Counted from the first letter of the stretch, positions 50,142-61,210 are shown. The stretch is 64,000 nucleotides of DNA from Polynucleobacter asymbioticus QLW-P1DMWA-1 (GCF_000016345.1 NC_009379.1:1674001-1738000), one strand, 5' to 3'. Numbers and translations are program-made. Notes: generated by a model not told the origin, from the letters alone.

Positions 50142-51267
50142 TTTTGATGCGCCCACCAATCGTCTAAATACTGATTCCATTCGCTGGGATACTTTTGACC
50201 AGGACAAAGTACTGCCGCTATGGGTCGCAGACATGGACTTTCAATCACCACCCTGCGTAATCAATGCCTTAAGCAAACGTATTCAAGAGGGAATCTATGG
50301 GTATACACATGGTCCCAGCCATTTCAATCAAGTCATTGCTCAATACTTATTAGATCAATATGAGTGGAAAGTAGAGCCTGACTGGATTGTCATTCTCCCT
50401 AGCGTGGTATCCGGGCTTTACACCGCCGTCCAGCAATTAACTAAGACCGATGAAGCGGTGCTTATTCCTAATCCCGTATACCATCATCTGCGACTTGCCT
50501 GCACGAGCTCTGGTAGGCAGTTTCAAGAAATGCGACTGGAACTAAAGGATGGGCGCTGGATATTACCAAGTAATGAATTAACAAGCCTGGTTACCAATAA
50601 AACTAAATTAGCCTTATTTTGCAACCCACAAAATCCAGGCTCTACCGTATTTACTCGAGAAGAGTTACAAACATTTGGTAACTTTTGCCTTAAGAATGAT
50701 TTATGGATTTGCTCCGATGAAATCCATGCGGGCCTTGTGCTAGATGAGAGCAAAAAACATATCCCCCTAGCTAGTATTAGCAAAGAAATTTCTGAGAAGA
50801 CAATTACTTTAATGTCTTTAAATAAGACGTTTAACTTTCCAGGCATTGGTCTTGCATGGGCTGTTGCTGAAAATCCGCTCCTGCGCAAGGCAATTCAAGT
50901 TGGCCTTCATCAAACAATTGCAGCGCCATCTCTATTGGCCTATACCGCAACTATGGCAGCAATAGAAGAAGGTGATCCCTGGCGACAGGAGTTAATTCAA
51001 TACCTTAGGGGTAATCGAGATTTAATTCATGAAAAAATCAATGCAATTAAAGGATTAAGTATCGGAAAAATGGAGGGCAGTTACCTTGCTTGGATTGACT
51101 GTACGCAGCTTGGCCACCAGAACCCATATCAAGCATTATTGGATGCAGGCCTAGCCACTTCACCGGGGAATCAATTTAACCGCGATCAATTTGTGAGGCT
51201 CAATTTTGGAACACAAAGAAAACGAGTTAATCAGGCCTTAGACATTTTCCAAAAAGCATTTACTTAA
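50131..51267 (+). CDS. PatB/MalY-type PLP C-S lyase, candidate EgtE
   Basis: A 378-residue fold-type I PLP enzyme. WDTFDQDKVLPLWVADMDFQSPPCV is the PatB/MalY opening, FCNPQNPGSTVF the substrate carboxylate motif, WICSDEIHAGL the Asp of the cofactor nitrogen, and SLNKTFNFPG the PLP Lys (near residue 232). Such enzymes cleave C-S bonds (cystathionine beta-lyase-like). Location directly after egtB with an 11-nt overlap makes it a strong candidate for EgtE, the lyase that releases ergothioneine from the sulfoxide. ATG at 50131 is preferred over an in-frame TTG at 50122. A terminator follows. Confidence 0.86.
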   Translation: MVFDFDAPTNRLNTDSIRWDTFDQDKVLPLWVADMDFQSPPCVINALSKRIQEGIYGYTHGPSHFNQVIAQYLLDQYEWKVEPDWIVILPSVVSGLYTAVQQLTKTDEAVLIPNPVYHHLRLACTSSGRQFQEMRLELKDGRWILPSNELTSLVTNKTKLALFCNPQNPGSTVFTREELQTFGNFCLKNDLWICSDEIHAGLVLDESKKHIPLASISKEISEKTITLMSLNKTFNFPGIGLAWAVAENPLLRKAIQVGLHQTIAAPSLLAYTATMAAIEEGDPWRQELIQYLRGNRDLIHEKINAIKGLSIGKMEGSYLAWIDCTQLGHQNPYQALLDAGLATSPGNQFNRDQFVRLNFGTQRKRVNQALDIFQKAFT

Positions 51268-51314
51268 TTGGGCTCCAAGGAACAAGCATTAATTAAATGT
51301 ATTCCTGAAAGAAA

Positions 51315-51349
51315 AAACCCTCACCATTACTGATGAGGGTTTAATTTTT
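51315..51349. terminator. Bidirectional terminator hairpin, TGATGAGGG type
   Basis: AAACCCTCA (51315-51323) pairs with TGAGGGTTT (51334-51342); AATTTTT follows. It lies between the convergent C-S lyase gene and the MFS gene ending at 51400. Confidence 0.88.
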
Positions 51350-51399
51350 AGTGAACTCACTAGAAGTTCAACCTAGGCCCAGGATGCCCTACTATTCGT

Positions 51400-52677
51400 T
51401 CAAACCTTAGCTTTAACTATTCCTTTGTAGATCAAAGCAGTGGCAATTAAACCCATGCCGCCAGCCATCGCCATCCAATAACCAGGTGATGCCTTGTCAC
51501 CCGTTGTCTCAATCAACCAGGTGGAAACCAATGGTGTGAAGCCACCGAAAAGAGCTGTGGCCAAGCTATAAGCCAATGAGAATCCCGTAGTACGAATTTG
51601 AATTGGAATAATTTCAGTAAGGGCAACAATGGTTGCTCCGTTATAGCTGCCATACAAAAATGATAGCCAAAGTTCAACAGCCAACATATGTTCGTAGCTT
51701 GGATTTTCTACTAACCAATTTAAAGTCGGGTAAGCGGTAAATAAAGCAAGTCCAGAAAATAAAGCCATAATCGGCCATCGCCCAATTCTGTCAGACAAGG
51801 CGCCCATCACTGGCAACCAAATAAAGTTGGATAAACCAACGAATAAAGTAATGAGCAGACTGTCAACGATAGAGAGCTTCATCACACTCTTGCCAAATGT
51901 AGGCGTATAAACAGTGATTAAATAGAAGGATACTGTTGTCATCACAATCAACATCATTCCAGACACCACTAATTGCCAGTTGATGGTAAGTGCCCTCATA
52001 ATTTCTTGAAAAGTAGGGTGATGTTTTTTAGCAAGAAACTCCTCTGTTTCTTGTAATGAGCGACGAATCTGAAAAACGATAGGGATGATCATGCAACCAA
52101 TGAAAAATGGAATACGCCATCCCCAATCAGCAATCACTTCTTTACTCATTGATTCATTGAGGATGTAACCTAAAGCAGCTGAAAAGATAATAGCCACTTG
52201 TTGGCTGGCAGATTGCCAACTGACATAAAAGCCCTTATGTCCAGGCGTTGCCATCTCTGATAGATAAACAGATACACCGCCCAGCTCTACCCCGGCCGAG
52301 AAACCTTGAAGCAAGCGCCCCACTAAAACCAATAAAGGGGCTAGCAAGCCAATCGTCGCGTAGCTTGGAATAAAAGCAACCATTGCAGTTCCTGTAGCCA
52401 TAATGCCCAGCGTGAGCACAAGGCCCTTGCGGCGACCAATGCGGTCAATATAACCACCTAGCAAAATGGCGCCTAATGGGCGCATTAAAAATCCAGCGCC
52501 AAATGTTGCAAAAGTCAGCATTAAAGATGCGTACTCACTATCGGACGGAAAAAATGCCTTGGAGATATATGTGGCATAAAAGCCAAATAAAAAGAAGTCA
52601 TACATCTCAATAAAGTTTCCGCTGGTAACGCGGATTACTGTTGAGAACTTAGATTGGGGCTTAGCTGTAGCGGTCAT
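51400..52677 (-). CDS. MHS-family MFS transporter, citrate/tricarballylate-type
   Basis: A 425-residue twelve-helix metabolite:H+ symporter. [23 protein letters not shown] is the MHS opening; [24 protein letters not shown] is the loop 2-3 signature (GxxxDRxGRR). The [12 protein letters not shown] variant is common in CitA/TcuC-like citrate or tricarballylate carriers; the actual substrate is not certain. It is monocistronic, convergent with the C-S lyase gene. Confidence 0.86.
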   Translation of the reverse strand: MTATAKPQSKFSTVIRVTSGNFIEMYDFFLFGFYATYISKAFFPSDSEYASLMLTFATFGAGFLMRPLGAILLGGYIDRIGRRKGLVLTLGIMATGTAMVAFIPSYATIGLLAPLLVLVGRLLQGFSAGVELGGVSVYLSEMATPGHKGFYVSWQSASQQVAIIFSAALGYILNESMSKEVIADWGWRIPFFIGCMIIPIVFQIRRSLQETEEFLAKKHHPTFQEIMRALTINWQLVVSGMMLIVMTTVSFYLITVYTPTFGKSVMKLSIVDSLLITLFVGLSNFIWLPVMGALSDRIGRWPIMALFSGLALFTAYPTLNWLVENPSYEHMLAVELWLSFLYGSYNGATIVALTEIIPIQIRTTGFSLAYSLATALFGGFTPLVSTWLIETTGDKASPGYWMAMAGGMGLIATALIYKGIVKAKV

Positions 52678-52883
52678 TTCGGCCTTTGCTTTATATAAAT
52701 GATGTGCCTATAGAAAATATACTGATATTTAAGCCACTTCGGGAAACTACCAAGCCATCAATCTAAAAGCAGCGCTTTGTTCCACCAGTAGATGCGCATT
52801 TATATACGGGTTGCCTTGCAGGATGCATAGCAGTTACATAAACACTTCGTGGCTTAAATAGAAAAACGACCTCTAAATCGCTC

Positions 52884-52907
52884 TAAGTCTATGATTACAT
52901 AGACTTA
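52884..52907. promoter_or_regulatory. Perfect 10-bp palindrome upstream of speG
   Basis: TAAGTCTATG (52884-52893) and CATAGACTTA (52898-52907) are exact complements separated by ATTA. It lies 100 nt before the speG start, in a 329-nt region (52678-53006) that otherwise holds no gene. No U-tract follows, so a protein-binding operator is more likely than a terminator. Confidence 0.5.
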
Positions 52908-53006
52908 AATAGAATTCAATCCAAACACCAAAGATCATTATTCATCACAATCCATATTTGACGTCTGCTTTTGGCTCGTTATCATGTCTATCAAAGGAAA
53001 ATACAA

Positions 53007-53534
53007 ATGACTGCAAATGCTGCCTTAAGATTGCGCCCCCTAGAGCGGGAAGATTTACGTTTTGTTCATGAACTTGATAACAATGAATCCGTTATGCACT
53101 ATTGGTTCGAAGAGCCTTACGAGGCTTATGTTGAGCTGAGCGATTTATATGAAAAACACATACATGATCAGAGTGAACGTCGTTTTGTAGTAGTTCATGG
53201 AGATAAGTCTGTAGGCCTTGTTGAATTGGTTGAAATTAACCACATCCATCGTCGCGCTGAATTTCAGCTGATCATCAGCCCAGAATACCAAGGCAAAGGT
53301 TTTGCAACAAAAGCTGTGGTATTGGCAATGGACTATGCCTTCAAAATATTAAATCTTCATAAGCTTTCGCTCGTTGTAGATTCTGAAAATGAACGGGCAA
53401 TTAATGTCTATAGAAAACTTGGCTTTAAAGAAGAAGGTCTTTTAAGACAAGAGTATTTTGCCGATGGTATGTATCGCGATGCCTATTGCATGGCGATTTT
53501 CCAGAATGAGTTTGTATCCAAATCATCTAATTGA
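53007..53534 (+). CDS. speG: Spermidine N1-acetyltransferase
   Basis: A 175-residue GNAT acetyltransferase very close to E. coli Spe[41 protein letters not shown] and [17 protein letters not shown] are nearly as in the enterobacterial protein. The PEYQGKGFA motif binds acetyl-CoA; the last part keeps [18 protein letters not shown] residues. It inactivates excess spermidine/spermine in the cytosol. ATG at 53007 is chosen for its Shine-Dalgarno (AAGGA) and match to the SpeG start; 12 upstream codons are likely untranslated. It is probably monocistronic. Confidence 0.93.
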   Translation: MTANAALRLRPLEREDLRFVHELDNNESVMHYWFEEPYEAYVELSDLYEKHIHDQSERRFVVVHGDKSVGLVELVEINHIHRRAEFQLIISPEYQGKGFATKAVVLAMDYAFKILNLHKLSLVVDSENERAINVYRKLGFKEEGLLRQEYFADGMYRDAYCMAIFQNEFVSKSSN

Positions 53535-53570
53535 GGTCCACAACTTGCTTACATAGCTGCAGGCAAAGAA

Positions 53571-53604
53571 AAACGACTTAGGAATTTCTCCCTAAGTCGT
53601 TGAT
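53571..53604. terminator. Bidirectional terminator, ACGACTTAGG type
   Basis: ACGACTTAGG pairs with CCTAAGTCGT around a short loop; both flanks are A/T rich. It separates convergent speG and kgtP. The same 34 bases occur again at 63456-63489. Confidence 0.85.
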
Positions 53605-53672
53605 ATTACCGGTTGGGCCGTCAGGATATTACCTTAAAGGTCGCAATCGCATCCAACCGAGATCTATATCTA

Positions 53673-54953
53673 TCAATGGTCATTGAGCAAGTAAGGCGCA
53701 TTTCTTGGTAGCCGGAAGCTAACCAAAAAAGCTAGCCCCAACATTCCAGTGACATACCAGTAAAACATTGATTCATATCCCTCTGCTTTAAAACTTAGAG
53801 CTACAAATTCAGCAGTGCCTCCAAAGATTGCATTAGCAATGGCATAAGACAAGCCGACACCTAAAGCCCTGACCTCCGGAGGGAACATCTCCGCCTTAAC
53901 TATTCCGGCAATTGACGTATAGAAACTGACGATCCCCAATGCAAAGGTGATAACCAAAAAAGCTATCCAGGCGTCAGAAACTCCTTGGAGAACGACCATA
54001 ATTGGAATCGTAAAAAGTACGCCTAAGCCGCCAAAGAGCAGCATATTATTTCTTCGACCTATACGATCTGACAGGGCCCCAAATAGAGGCTGCATCAACA
54101 TATAAACCAATAAACATCCAGTCATGACAGCGCTAGCAGTCTTTATAGACATATGCACTGAATTCACTAAATACTTTTGCATATAGGTTGTGAATGTGTA
54201 AAAACTTAAGGAGCCCCCTGCCGTATAGCCTAAGACAGTAAAAAATGCCTTTTTATGATCTCGAAATAAAGCCTTGATACTGCCGGCGTCCTTGTTTAAT
54301 TCTGATAGGTTAGATGCTGTCTCTGAGAGAGTTTTTCGCAATAAGAGCGCGATCACTGCCGCAAATGCCCCGATAACAAATGGAATTCTCCACCCCCATT
54401 CTTTTAGCTGGCTTTCGTCTAAAAATTGTTGCAGAATTAAAATTACTAAAACAGCCAACAACTGACCGCCAATCAGGGTGACATATTGAAAGGATGAATA
54501 AAAACCTCTTTGCCCCTTCATTGCAATTTCACTCATATAGGTCGCTGTGGTTCCGTACTCCCCGCCCACAGAAAGACCCTGAAACAGCCTTGCTAATAAT
54601 AGTAAGGCTGGGGCCCAAATACCAATAATGTCATAACCAGGTAAACACGCAATCGTCAAAGAGCCAGCGCACATCATCATCACAGAAATTACCAAAGACT
54701 TTTTTCTGCCATGACGGTCGGCAATACGCCCAAAAATCCACCCCCCGATAGGTCGCATCAAAAAACCTGCTGCAAACACGCCAGCCGTATTGAGTAGCTG
54801 TACAGTAGGGTTGGCCGTAGGAAAAAATATATGGGCAAAATATATTGCGCAAAAAGCATATATATAAAAATCAAACCACTCGACAAGGTTACCGGAAGAT
54901 GCTGCAAATATTGCGAATATTCTTTTACGTTTTTCTTCTAATGTATATGTCAT
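53673..54953 (-). CDS. kgtP: Alpha-ketoglutarate permease (MHS family)
   Basis: A 426-residue MFS symporter highly similar to E. coli Kgt[49 protein letters not shown] and [19 protein letters not shown] match that protein closely. KgtP imports 2-oxoglutarate with protons across the inner membrane. Twelve helices are present, with the IGRR loop repeated in the second half. It is monocistronic. The nearest upstream gene, kdpE, ends 170 nt away, so it has its own promoter region. Confidence 0.92.
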   Translation of the reverse strand: MTYTLEEKRKRIFAIFAASSGNLVEWFDFYIYAFCAIYFAHIFFPTANPTVQLLNTAGVFAAGFLMRPIGGWIFGRIADRHGRKKSLVISVMMMCAGSLTIACLPGYDIIGIWAPALLLLARLFQGLSVGGEYGTTATYMSEIAMKGQRGFYSSFQYVTLIGGQLLAVLVILILQQFLDESQLKEWGWRIPFVIGAFAAVIALLLRKTLSETASNLSELNKDAGSIKALFRDHKKAFFTVLGYTAGGSLSFYTFTTYMQKYLVNSVHMSIKTASAVMTGCLLVYMLMQPLFGALSDRIGRRNNMLLFGGLGVLFTIPIMVVLQGVSDAWIAFLVITFALGIVSFYTSIAGIVKAEMFPPEVRALGVGLSYAIANAIFGGTAEFVALSFKAEGYESMFYWYVTGMLGLAFLVSFRLPRNAPYLLNDH

Positions 54954-55123
54954 AAGACCTTCTAATTTATTTTTAAATTAATATTAAGGATAATAATAAA
55001 TATTAGCCAAATTAAAAGATATTTTTTATAAAAAAGAATTAAATCAAAAAAATCTCTAAAAAGTAACGCTCGTTTTATCAATGACAACTAACGACCCAAA
55101 GAGACACTTCAACTTAAGTCATG

Positions 55124-55816
55124 CTAGAAAAGAAACCTATACCCCACTCCAGTTTCAGTAATCACATGTTTTGGCTGCGCGGGATCATCTTCAATTTTTT
55201 TGCGAAGCGTTCCCATGTAAATCCTTACGTAATGATGATTCTCAACATCATTAGGCCCCCATACACCGAGCAATAGCTGCCTATGAGTTAATACGATATT
55301 TGGGTGCGTTATTAAAAATGACAATAGCCGGTACTCAATTGGGGTTAAATGTAAAAGCTCATCATCCCGCTTAACAACCCTAGTCGTCAAATCAACATTG
55401 ATATTCCCAAACTTGAAAACCGTCTCACCCTTATTTGACGCCATAGAACGCCTACGTAACTGCGCCCGGACTCTTGCCACTAACTCCCCGGGGCTAAAGG
55501 GTTTTGATAGGTAGTCATCCGCACCAATATTAAGTGCCTCGATTTTGTCATCCTCATGGGTTCTTGCAGAAACCACAATAATTGGTACATCCGACCAAGT
55601 CCTAATATCTCGAATGAAATCAATGCCCGTGCCATCAGGTAGACCTAAATCCACTAACACTACATCCGGCTGACGTGAGCCTGCCTCTATTAACCCACGA
55701 GAAACTGTGGCTGCCTCAAATACCTGAAATTTTTCTGCTTCTAATGCCATTCTGATAAGCCTACGAATATTTGGCTCATCTTCAATAACGATTGCGACGG
55801 GTATAGGCTGTGACAT
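55124..55816 (-). CDS. kdpE: Response regulator KdpE
   Basis: A 230-residue OmpR-family regulator. The receiver domain has Glu-Asp in VIEDEPNIRR, phosphoacceptor Asp in VLVDLGLPDG, and Lys in YLSKPFSPGEL. The C-terminal winged helix (LLHLTPIEYRLLSFLITHPN, RIYMGTLRKKIE, TETGVGYRF) binds DNA. It activates kdp under low potassium or turgor. It lies 19 nt after kdpD and ends the operon. Confidence 0.94.
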   Translation of the reverse strand: MSQPIPVAIVIEDEPNIRRLIRMALEAEKFQVFEAATVSRGLIEAGSRQPDVVLVDLGLPDGTGIDFIRDIRTWSDVPIIVVSARTHEDDKIEALNIGADDYLSKPFSPGELVARVRAQLRRRSMASNKGETVFKFGNINVDLTTRVVKRDDELLHLTPIEYRLLSFLITHPNIVLTHRQLLLGVWGPNDVENHHYVRIYMGTLRKKIEDDPAQPKHVITETGVGYRFLF

Positions 55817-55835
55817 TTAGCTACTGTATCAATTT

Positions 55836-58529
55836 CTACTGATCTTCGATATCAATCTTAGGGGGATTACCCCGAGGTAAGCTGAAGGTAAACCGTGCGC
55901 CACCACCAGCCATTGTCTTTCCGGTGATCTTGCCACCATGGGCTTCAATGATTGCTCTGCAAATAGTGAGCCCCAGACCAACACCAGAAATTGCACCCTC
56001 TTTATTGCCTCGCTCAAATTTTCTAAAAATATCTTCCTCTTTTCCCTTGGGAAGGCCTGGTCCGTCATCTTGAACCCAAATCTCGACAGACTGTGGCGAA
56101 GAGACTGAAGCACCTATAGATACGCTACTGTTTTTAGGGGTGTATTTATAAGCATTCTCTAGAAGATTAATAAAGACACGCTCAATCAGCACTGCATCAA
56201 AATTTAATAGCGGCAAATCCGGAGGTAACGTTACTGTGATATGCCTACCTTCACTCGCCGACTCAACAGACTTGATGGCGGCGCCAATCGCCTCTTCAAT
56301 CAGAAACCATTGTTTATTTAATTGAACTGCACCAGACTGAAGTCGGGCCATATCTAATAAATTACTTACTTGTGAGCTCATTTTTAAAGCTTTTTCACGC
56401 AAAAGGACTGCTATCTCTTTTTGCTCAGAAGTAAGGGGTGCATCCAACATCTCTAACGCATCAGTCAACCCAACCAACGCCGTGAGTGGAGTTCGCAAAT
56501 CGTGTGAAATAGCCGACAAGAGTGAGTTTCTCAGGCGCTCAGATTCAATTTGCACTGTTGAGCTTTGAGCCACTGATACATAATGTATACGCTCTAATGA
56601 GATTGCCAGTAAGCGAGCAAATGTATCAAGTAATCTGCGTTGCTCGGGAGATTTGAGACGCGTAGAACTTGGGGCATCAATCACCAGAATGCCGCGTGTG
56701 CGCATTGGTGCTCGCAAAGGTATATATAGCAAAGGCGCACCCGGCAATGAATCAGTCCCATTACCCGCTTCTTTCGATTTATCGAAAGCCCATTGGGCGA
56801 TGGATAAGTCTGCTTGAAGATTGGATTTTTTATTAATAATGATTTCTGATAGCTGATTATCATCATCAGCCAATAACAAGATTGATTTAGCCTTGAATTC
56901 AATCTCAACAAAATGCTGGCTAATTTCGGCTACTTGTTCTGGCATTAAGGCGCCCGATAAATCTCTAGACATCTCATAAAGAGACTTTACTCTTTGTTCG
57001 CGCCTATTGGCGACCTTAGCTTGATAGGTAAGACCCGTAGTTAATTTGGCAGTAATTAATCCAACAACTAACATCACGGCAAACGTGAATACATATTGCG
57101 CATCAGAAACTGAAAATGAAAAACGCGGTGGCACAAAAAAGAAGTCGAACACTAGTACATTGACTGCCGAGGCCATGAAAGATGGGCCCAAGCCATACTT
57201 TACGGAAACTAAAACGACTGCCAGCAAAAATAGCATGGCAATATTCGGCAACTCTACTATCGAATTCAAGGGAGTCGCCACGACTCCAGCAATACCGCAA
57301 ATTAGTAAACTCAAAGCATAGGATTGCCAAGGCGCCTTTAATTGCCACATCCAAGATTCAATGTCAAAGCTATCGCGTGCAATGCTAGTTGAATTTGTAC
57401 CTTGAGCAATTTTGAGAATGTCTAAATCAGGTGCCCGCCTTGAGATTGACTCTGAAAATGCTCTTCTCCAAATTTGCCATCTACTAAGGGCACCAGTACC
57501 CACGATAACTCTAGAAAGGTTGTGCTCTCTTGCGTAACTAATAATGGATTCAACTGCATCATTTCCACCAACAGTCACTACTTTTGCCCCCATTTCCTCT
57601 GCCATAGAGATGGTTTTCAGAATTCGTTCCCTAGACTTTTGAGAGAGGTTTTGTAATTTGGGAGTTTCAACATAAATTGCATGCCATGGAATCTGAAGTT
57701 GTGCGGCAACTCTTGCAGCACTTCTAATGACATTCTCTGCCTCATCTCCAGGGCCGATACAAGCCAATATAGACTCACGTGTTTTCCAAACATTGGATAC
57801 AGAGTTATCTTTTCGATATTTAATAATCTCGCCATCTAGACGATCAGCCGAGCGACGTAGCGCTAATTCTCGTAGCGCAATTAGATTTCCTTTACGGAAA
57901 AAGTTTTGAGTTGCTCTTTCGGCTTGCTGTGGAAGGTAAACCTTGCCATCCTTCAGCCTTTGCAATAACTCATCAGGGGGAAGATCAACTAAAACCACTT
58001 CATCTGCAGAGTCGAATATATGATCTGGCACTGTTTCCCAAACCCTAACCCCCGTAATTCCACCAACAATATCGTTCAGAGTTTCAATATGTTGCACATT
58101 GATTGTGGAGTAGACATCGATACCTGCCGCCAAGAGCTCTTCAACATCCTGCCAGCGCTTCGGATGCCTCGAGCCAGCTGCATTTGAATGAGCAAGCTCA
58201 TCCATGAGGATTAAATCAGGCTTTTCAATCAGAGCTTGGTCAAGATTAAATTCCTTGAGTTTCTTGCCCCTATAGTCAATCTCTTTTAGTGGCAAAACCT
58301 CTATGCCATCAAGCATTGCTATAGTGTCTTTTCGACCGTGTGTCTCTACGACACCAGCAATCACTCGCTTATTTTTACTTTGCTCATGAGCGGCAGATAG
58401 CATCGCATATGTTTTACCTACGCCAGCATTCGCTCCAAAGAAAATCTTTAATTTGCCGCGACCAGACTGAATCTCTTGGCTCTGTATTTGAGCAAGCAAT
58501 TGATCGGGATCTGGTCGTGACTCAGGCAT
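55836..58529 (-). CDS. kdpD: Osmosensitive potassium sensor histidine kinase KdpD
   Basis: An 897-residue sensor. The N-terminal KdpD domain holds Walker A-like FFGANAGVGKTYAML and Walker B-like LILMDELAHSN; a USP-type domain follows, then four transmembrane segments in the middle (LLICGIAGVVATPL, MLFLLAVVLVSVKYG and neighbours). The phosphoacceptor is in AISHDLRTPL, with N-box LLENAYKY and G boxes DDGPGLP, GVGLGL. It senses potassium limitation and phosphorylates KdpE. It is 5 nt after kdpC. Confidence 0.95.
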   Translation of the reverse strand: MPESRPDPDQLLAQIQSQEIQSGRGKLKIFFGANAGVGKTYAMLSAAHEQSKNKRVIAGVVETHGRKDTIAMLDGIEVLPLKEIDYRGKKLKEFNLDQALIEKPDLILMDELAHSNAAGSRHPKRWQDVEELLAAGIDVYSTINVQHIETLNDIVGGITGVRVWETVPDHIFDSADEVVLVDLPPDELLQRLKDGKVYLPQQAERATQNFFRKGNLIALRELALRRSADRLDGEIIKYRKDNSVSNVWKTRESILACIGPGDEAENVIRSAARVAAQLQIPWHAIYVETPKLQNLSQKSRERILKTISMAEEMGAKVVTVGGNDAVESIISYAREHNLSRVIVGTGALSRWQIWRRAFSESISRRAPDLDILKIAQGTNSTSIARDSFDIESWMWQLKAPWQSYALSLLICGIAGVVATPLNSIVELPNIAMLFLLAVVLVSVKYGLGPSFMASAVNVLVFDFFFVPPRFSFSVSDAQYVFTFAVMLVVGLITAKLTTGLTYQAKVANRREQRVKSLYEMSRDLSGALMPEQVAEISQHFVEIEFKAKSILLLADDDNQLSEIIINKKSNLQADLSIAQWAFDKSKEAGNGTDSLPGAPLLYIPLRAPMRTRGILVIDAPSSTRLKSPEQRRLLDTFARLLAISLERIHYVSVAQSSTVQIESERLRNSLLSAISHDLRTPLTALVGLTDALEMLDAPLTSEQKEIAVLLREKALKMSSQVSNLLDMARLQSGAVQLNKQWFLIEEAIGAAIKSVESASEGRHITVTLPPDLPLLNFDAVLIERVFINLLENAYKYTPKNSSVSIGASVSSPQSVEIWVQDDGPGLPKGKEEDIFRKFERGNKEGAISGVGLGLTICRAIIEAHGGKITGKTMAGGGARFTFSLPRGNPPKIDIEDQ

Positions 58530-58534
58530 TCAGT

Positions 58535-59104
58535 TTAATTTCCATCTAAAGCTAGATTAAGCTTTAATACATTAACACGAGGCTCCCCAAAAATTCCCCA
58601 TTGGCGATCTTGTGTATTTGCTGCTATCAGCTGATTGACATTATCAAGACTCATTTTGCGCGCCTTCGCTACACGTGATGCTTGGTATTGCGCAGCCTGC
58701 GGACTGATTTCAGGGTCTAAGCCGCTAGCTGACGCCGTTACCAAGTCCATTGGTATTGGCAATTGATTAGTAGAATCGGCATTCTGCAATGCCTCAATCC
58801 GTCCTTTAACGGCATCCACCAAGGCTGGATTTAATGGGCCTTGATTTGATCCTCCGGATGCAGTGCCATTGTAGGGCTGAGGCCCGGTTGCAGAAGGTCT
58901 ACCCCAAAAGTACTTAGCATCAGTAAAGTTTTGCCCAATCAACTCTGAACCAATGGCTTGGTCGCCTTGATAAACAATGCTTCCTGACGCCTTGCTTGGG
59001 AAAAACGTCTTCGCTAATCCTGTGACGAACACTGGATATAAAACACCAGTAATCACAGTTAACAAAACAAATAATCCTAAACAACTTCTCATGATGGATT
59101 TCAT
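58535..59104 (-). CDS. kdpC: Potassium-transporting ATPase subunit C
   Basis: A 189-residue subunit with one N-terminal membrane helix (CLGLFVLLTVITGVLYPVFVTG). GSELIGQNFTDAKYFWGRPSATG and DLVTASASGLDPEISPQAA are standard KdpC motifs, the second near the nucleotide-binding contact. It stabilises the KdpFABC complex and aids ATP binding. It lies 30 nt after kdpB and 5 nt before kdpD. Confidence 0.95.
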   Translation of the reverse strand: MKSIMRSCLGLFVLLTVITGVLYPVFVTGLAKTFFPSKASGSIVYQGDQAIGSELIGQNFTDAKYFWGRPSATGPQPYNGTASGGSNQGPLNPALVDAVKGRIEALQNADSTNQLPIPMDLVTASASGLDPEISPQAAQYQASRVAKARKMSLDNVNQLIAANTQDRQWGIFGEPRVNVLKLNLALDGN

Positions 59105-59134
59105 TTTCTATCCTTTGTATATGTCGTCTGGCGA

Positions 59135-61210
59135 TCAAATGACTGAAATAATTAAATCAATGATCTTGATGCCAATAAATGGAGCGATAAGACCGCCTAA
59201 ACCATAGATCGTCATATTTCTGCGCAAGAGTGCAGCTGCGCCTAAAGGCTTATATGTAACGCCTTTTAGTGCCAATGGAATCAAGAAAATAATGATTAAG
59301 GCGTTAAAGATCACCGCAGACAAAATAGCCGATGACGGGCTTGAGAGATGCATCACATTTAATGCCTCAAGCTGCGGATATGTTGCCACAAAAGCAGCTG
59401 GAATGATGGCAAAGTATTTAGCTACGTCATTAGCAATACTAAATGTCGTTAATGATCCCCTGGTCATCAGCATTTGCTTACCAGTCTCAACCACTTCAAT
59501 TAACTTTGTTGGGTTGGAATCCAAGTCGACCATGTTGCCCGCTTCTTTAGCAGCTTGAGTACCAGAGTTCATCGCCACAGCTACGTCTGCTTGTGCTAGC
59601 GCTGGAGCATCATTTGTTCCGTCTCCAGTCATCGCCACTAAACGGCCTTCTGATTGATGTTTGCGAATCAAAGCAAGCTTGTCTTCTGGTGTTGCCTCGG
59701 CTAGGAAATCATCCACCCCCGCTTCAGCAGCAATTGCAGCAGCAGTCAATTTATTGTCACCAGTAATCATGATGGTGCGAATACCCATCTGACGCAGTTC
59801 ATTAAAGCGCTCCTTGATTCCGCCTTTGACAATATCCTTTAGCTCAACTACACCCATTACACGCGTACCTTGAGATACAACCAAAGGGGTGCTGCCGCGC
59901 CGAGATACGTCATCAACCGCTTTCAGAACTTCCTGCGGAAAGTGGCCTCCAAGAGATTCAATATGCTTTTGAATCGCACTAGCAGCCCCCTTACGGATTT
60001 GCTCTCCATTCATATCCACGCCACTCATACGAGTTTGAGCGGTAAATGGCACAAACTGCGCACCAATCGAGTTAATTTCCCGCTCCCGGATATTAAATTT
60101 TTGCTTGGCGAGCACAACAATACTTCTACCCTCAGGCGTTTCATCTGCCAACGATGCTAATTGAGCGATATCGGCAAGTTCTGCTTCGGTTACTCCAGAT
60201 GCAGCCACAAAATTTGATGCTTGGCGATTTCCCAAGGTGATAGTGCCTGTTTTATCTAGCAAGAGCACATCGACGTCACCTGCAGCTTCCACAGCACGGC
60301 CAGAGGTTGCAATGACATTGGCGGCCATCATACGGCTCATTCCAGCTACTCCAATTGCAGACAACAAGCCCGCGATAGTTGTAGGAATCAAACAAACCAG
60401 TAGCGCGATGAGTACTGTTATCTGAATTGGTGATCCGCTACCACTTGCAGCAACGCTAAACATAGAAAACGGTAGCAAAGTTGCAACCACCACCAAGAAA
60501 ACAATCGTTAGCGCCACCAATAAAATTGTTAAGGCGATTTCATTTGGCGTCTTTTGGCGTTTCGCATTCTCCACCATGGAGATCATTCGATCAATGAAGG
60601 TCTCACCTGGATTAACGGTTACACGAACCACAATCCAGTCCGACAAAACACGAGTGCCACCCGTTACGGAGGAAAAATCTCCCCCTGACTCTCGAATGAC
60701 TGGTGCTGATTCCCCTGTAATAGCAGACTCATCAACAGAAGCAACCCCGGCAATCACTTCACCATCTGCAGCAATCACATCATTTGCCTCGGCAATAAAA
60801 ATATCACCTTTACGTAACTGTGTTGCAGAGACAAGCTCTGATGCTGGACGGTTATCCCAATTTTCAGGAATATTGGCCGCTTTAACCTTCTTAGCCCAGG
60901 TCTCTTTCTTTAAGCCCCTCAGAGATGCTGCTTGAGCCTTACTACGACCCTCCGCTAATGCCTCAGCAAAATTTGCAAAGAGCACTGTGAACCAAAGCCA
61001 AAGCATGACTCCTAGGATAAAACTAGAAGAGGCCTCACCTTCACCATATAAAGACTGAATCCACAACAATGTAGTCAGGATGCTGCCGATATAGACAACA
61101 AACATCACTGGGTTTCGCCATTGAATTGAGGGGCTTAGCTTTCTAAAGCTATCCACAATGGCTGGTTTAACTAACTCGGCATCAAACATGCCTAATTTTC
61201 TTTTAGTCAT
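59135..61210 (-). CDS. kdpB: Potassium-transporting P-type ATPase subunit B
   Basis: A 691-residue P-type ATPase, the energy-coupling subunit of KdpFABC. The phosphorylated Asp319 is in [12 protein letters not shown]; the actuator motif TGES is at residues 165-168; [24 protein letters not shown] is the hinge motif. Membrane helices include the [12 protein letters not shown] pair. The chain has the usual KdpB length. It lies 18 nt after kdpA. Confidence 0.96.

Noticed and set aside
59870-60935. Several plus-strand frames of 62-119 codons
   Set aside because: All antisense to kdpB; low-complexity Thr/Ser/Ala composition typical of shadow frames.
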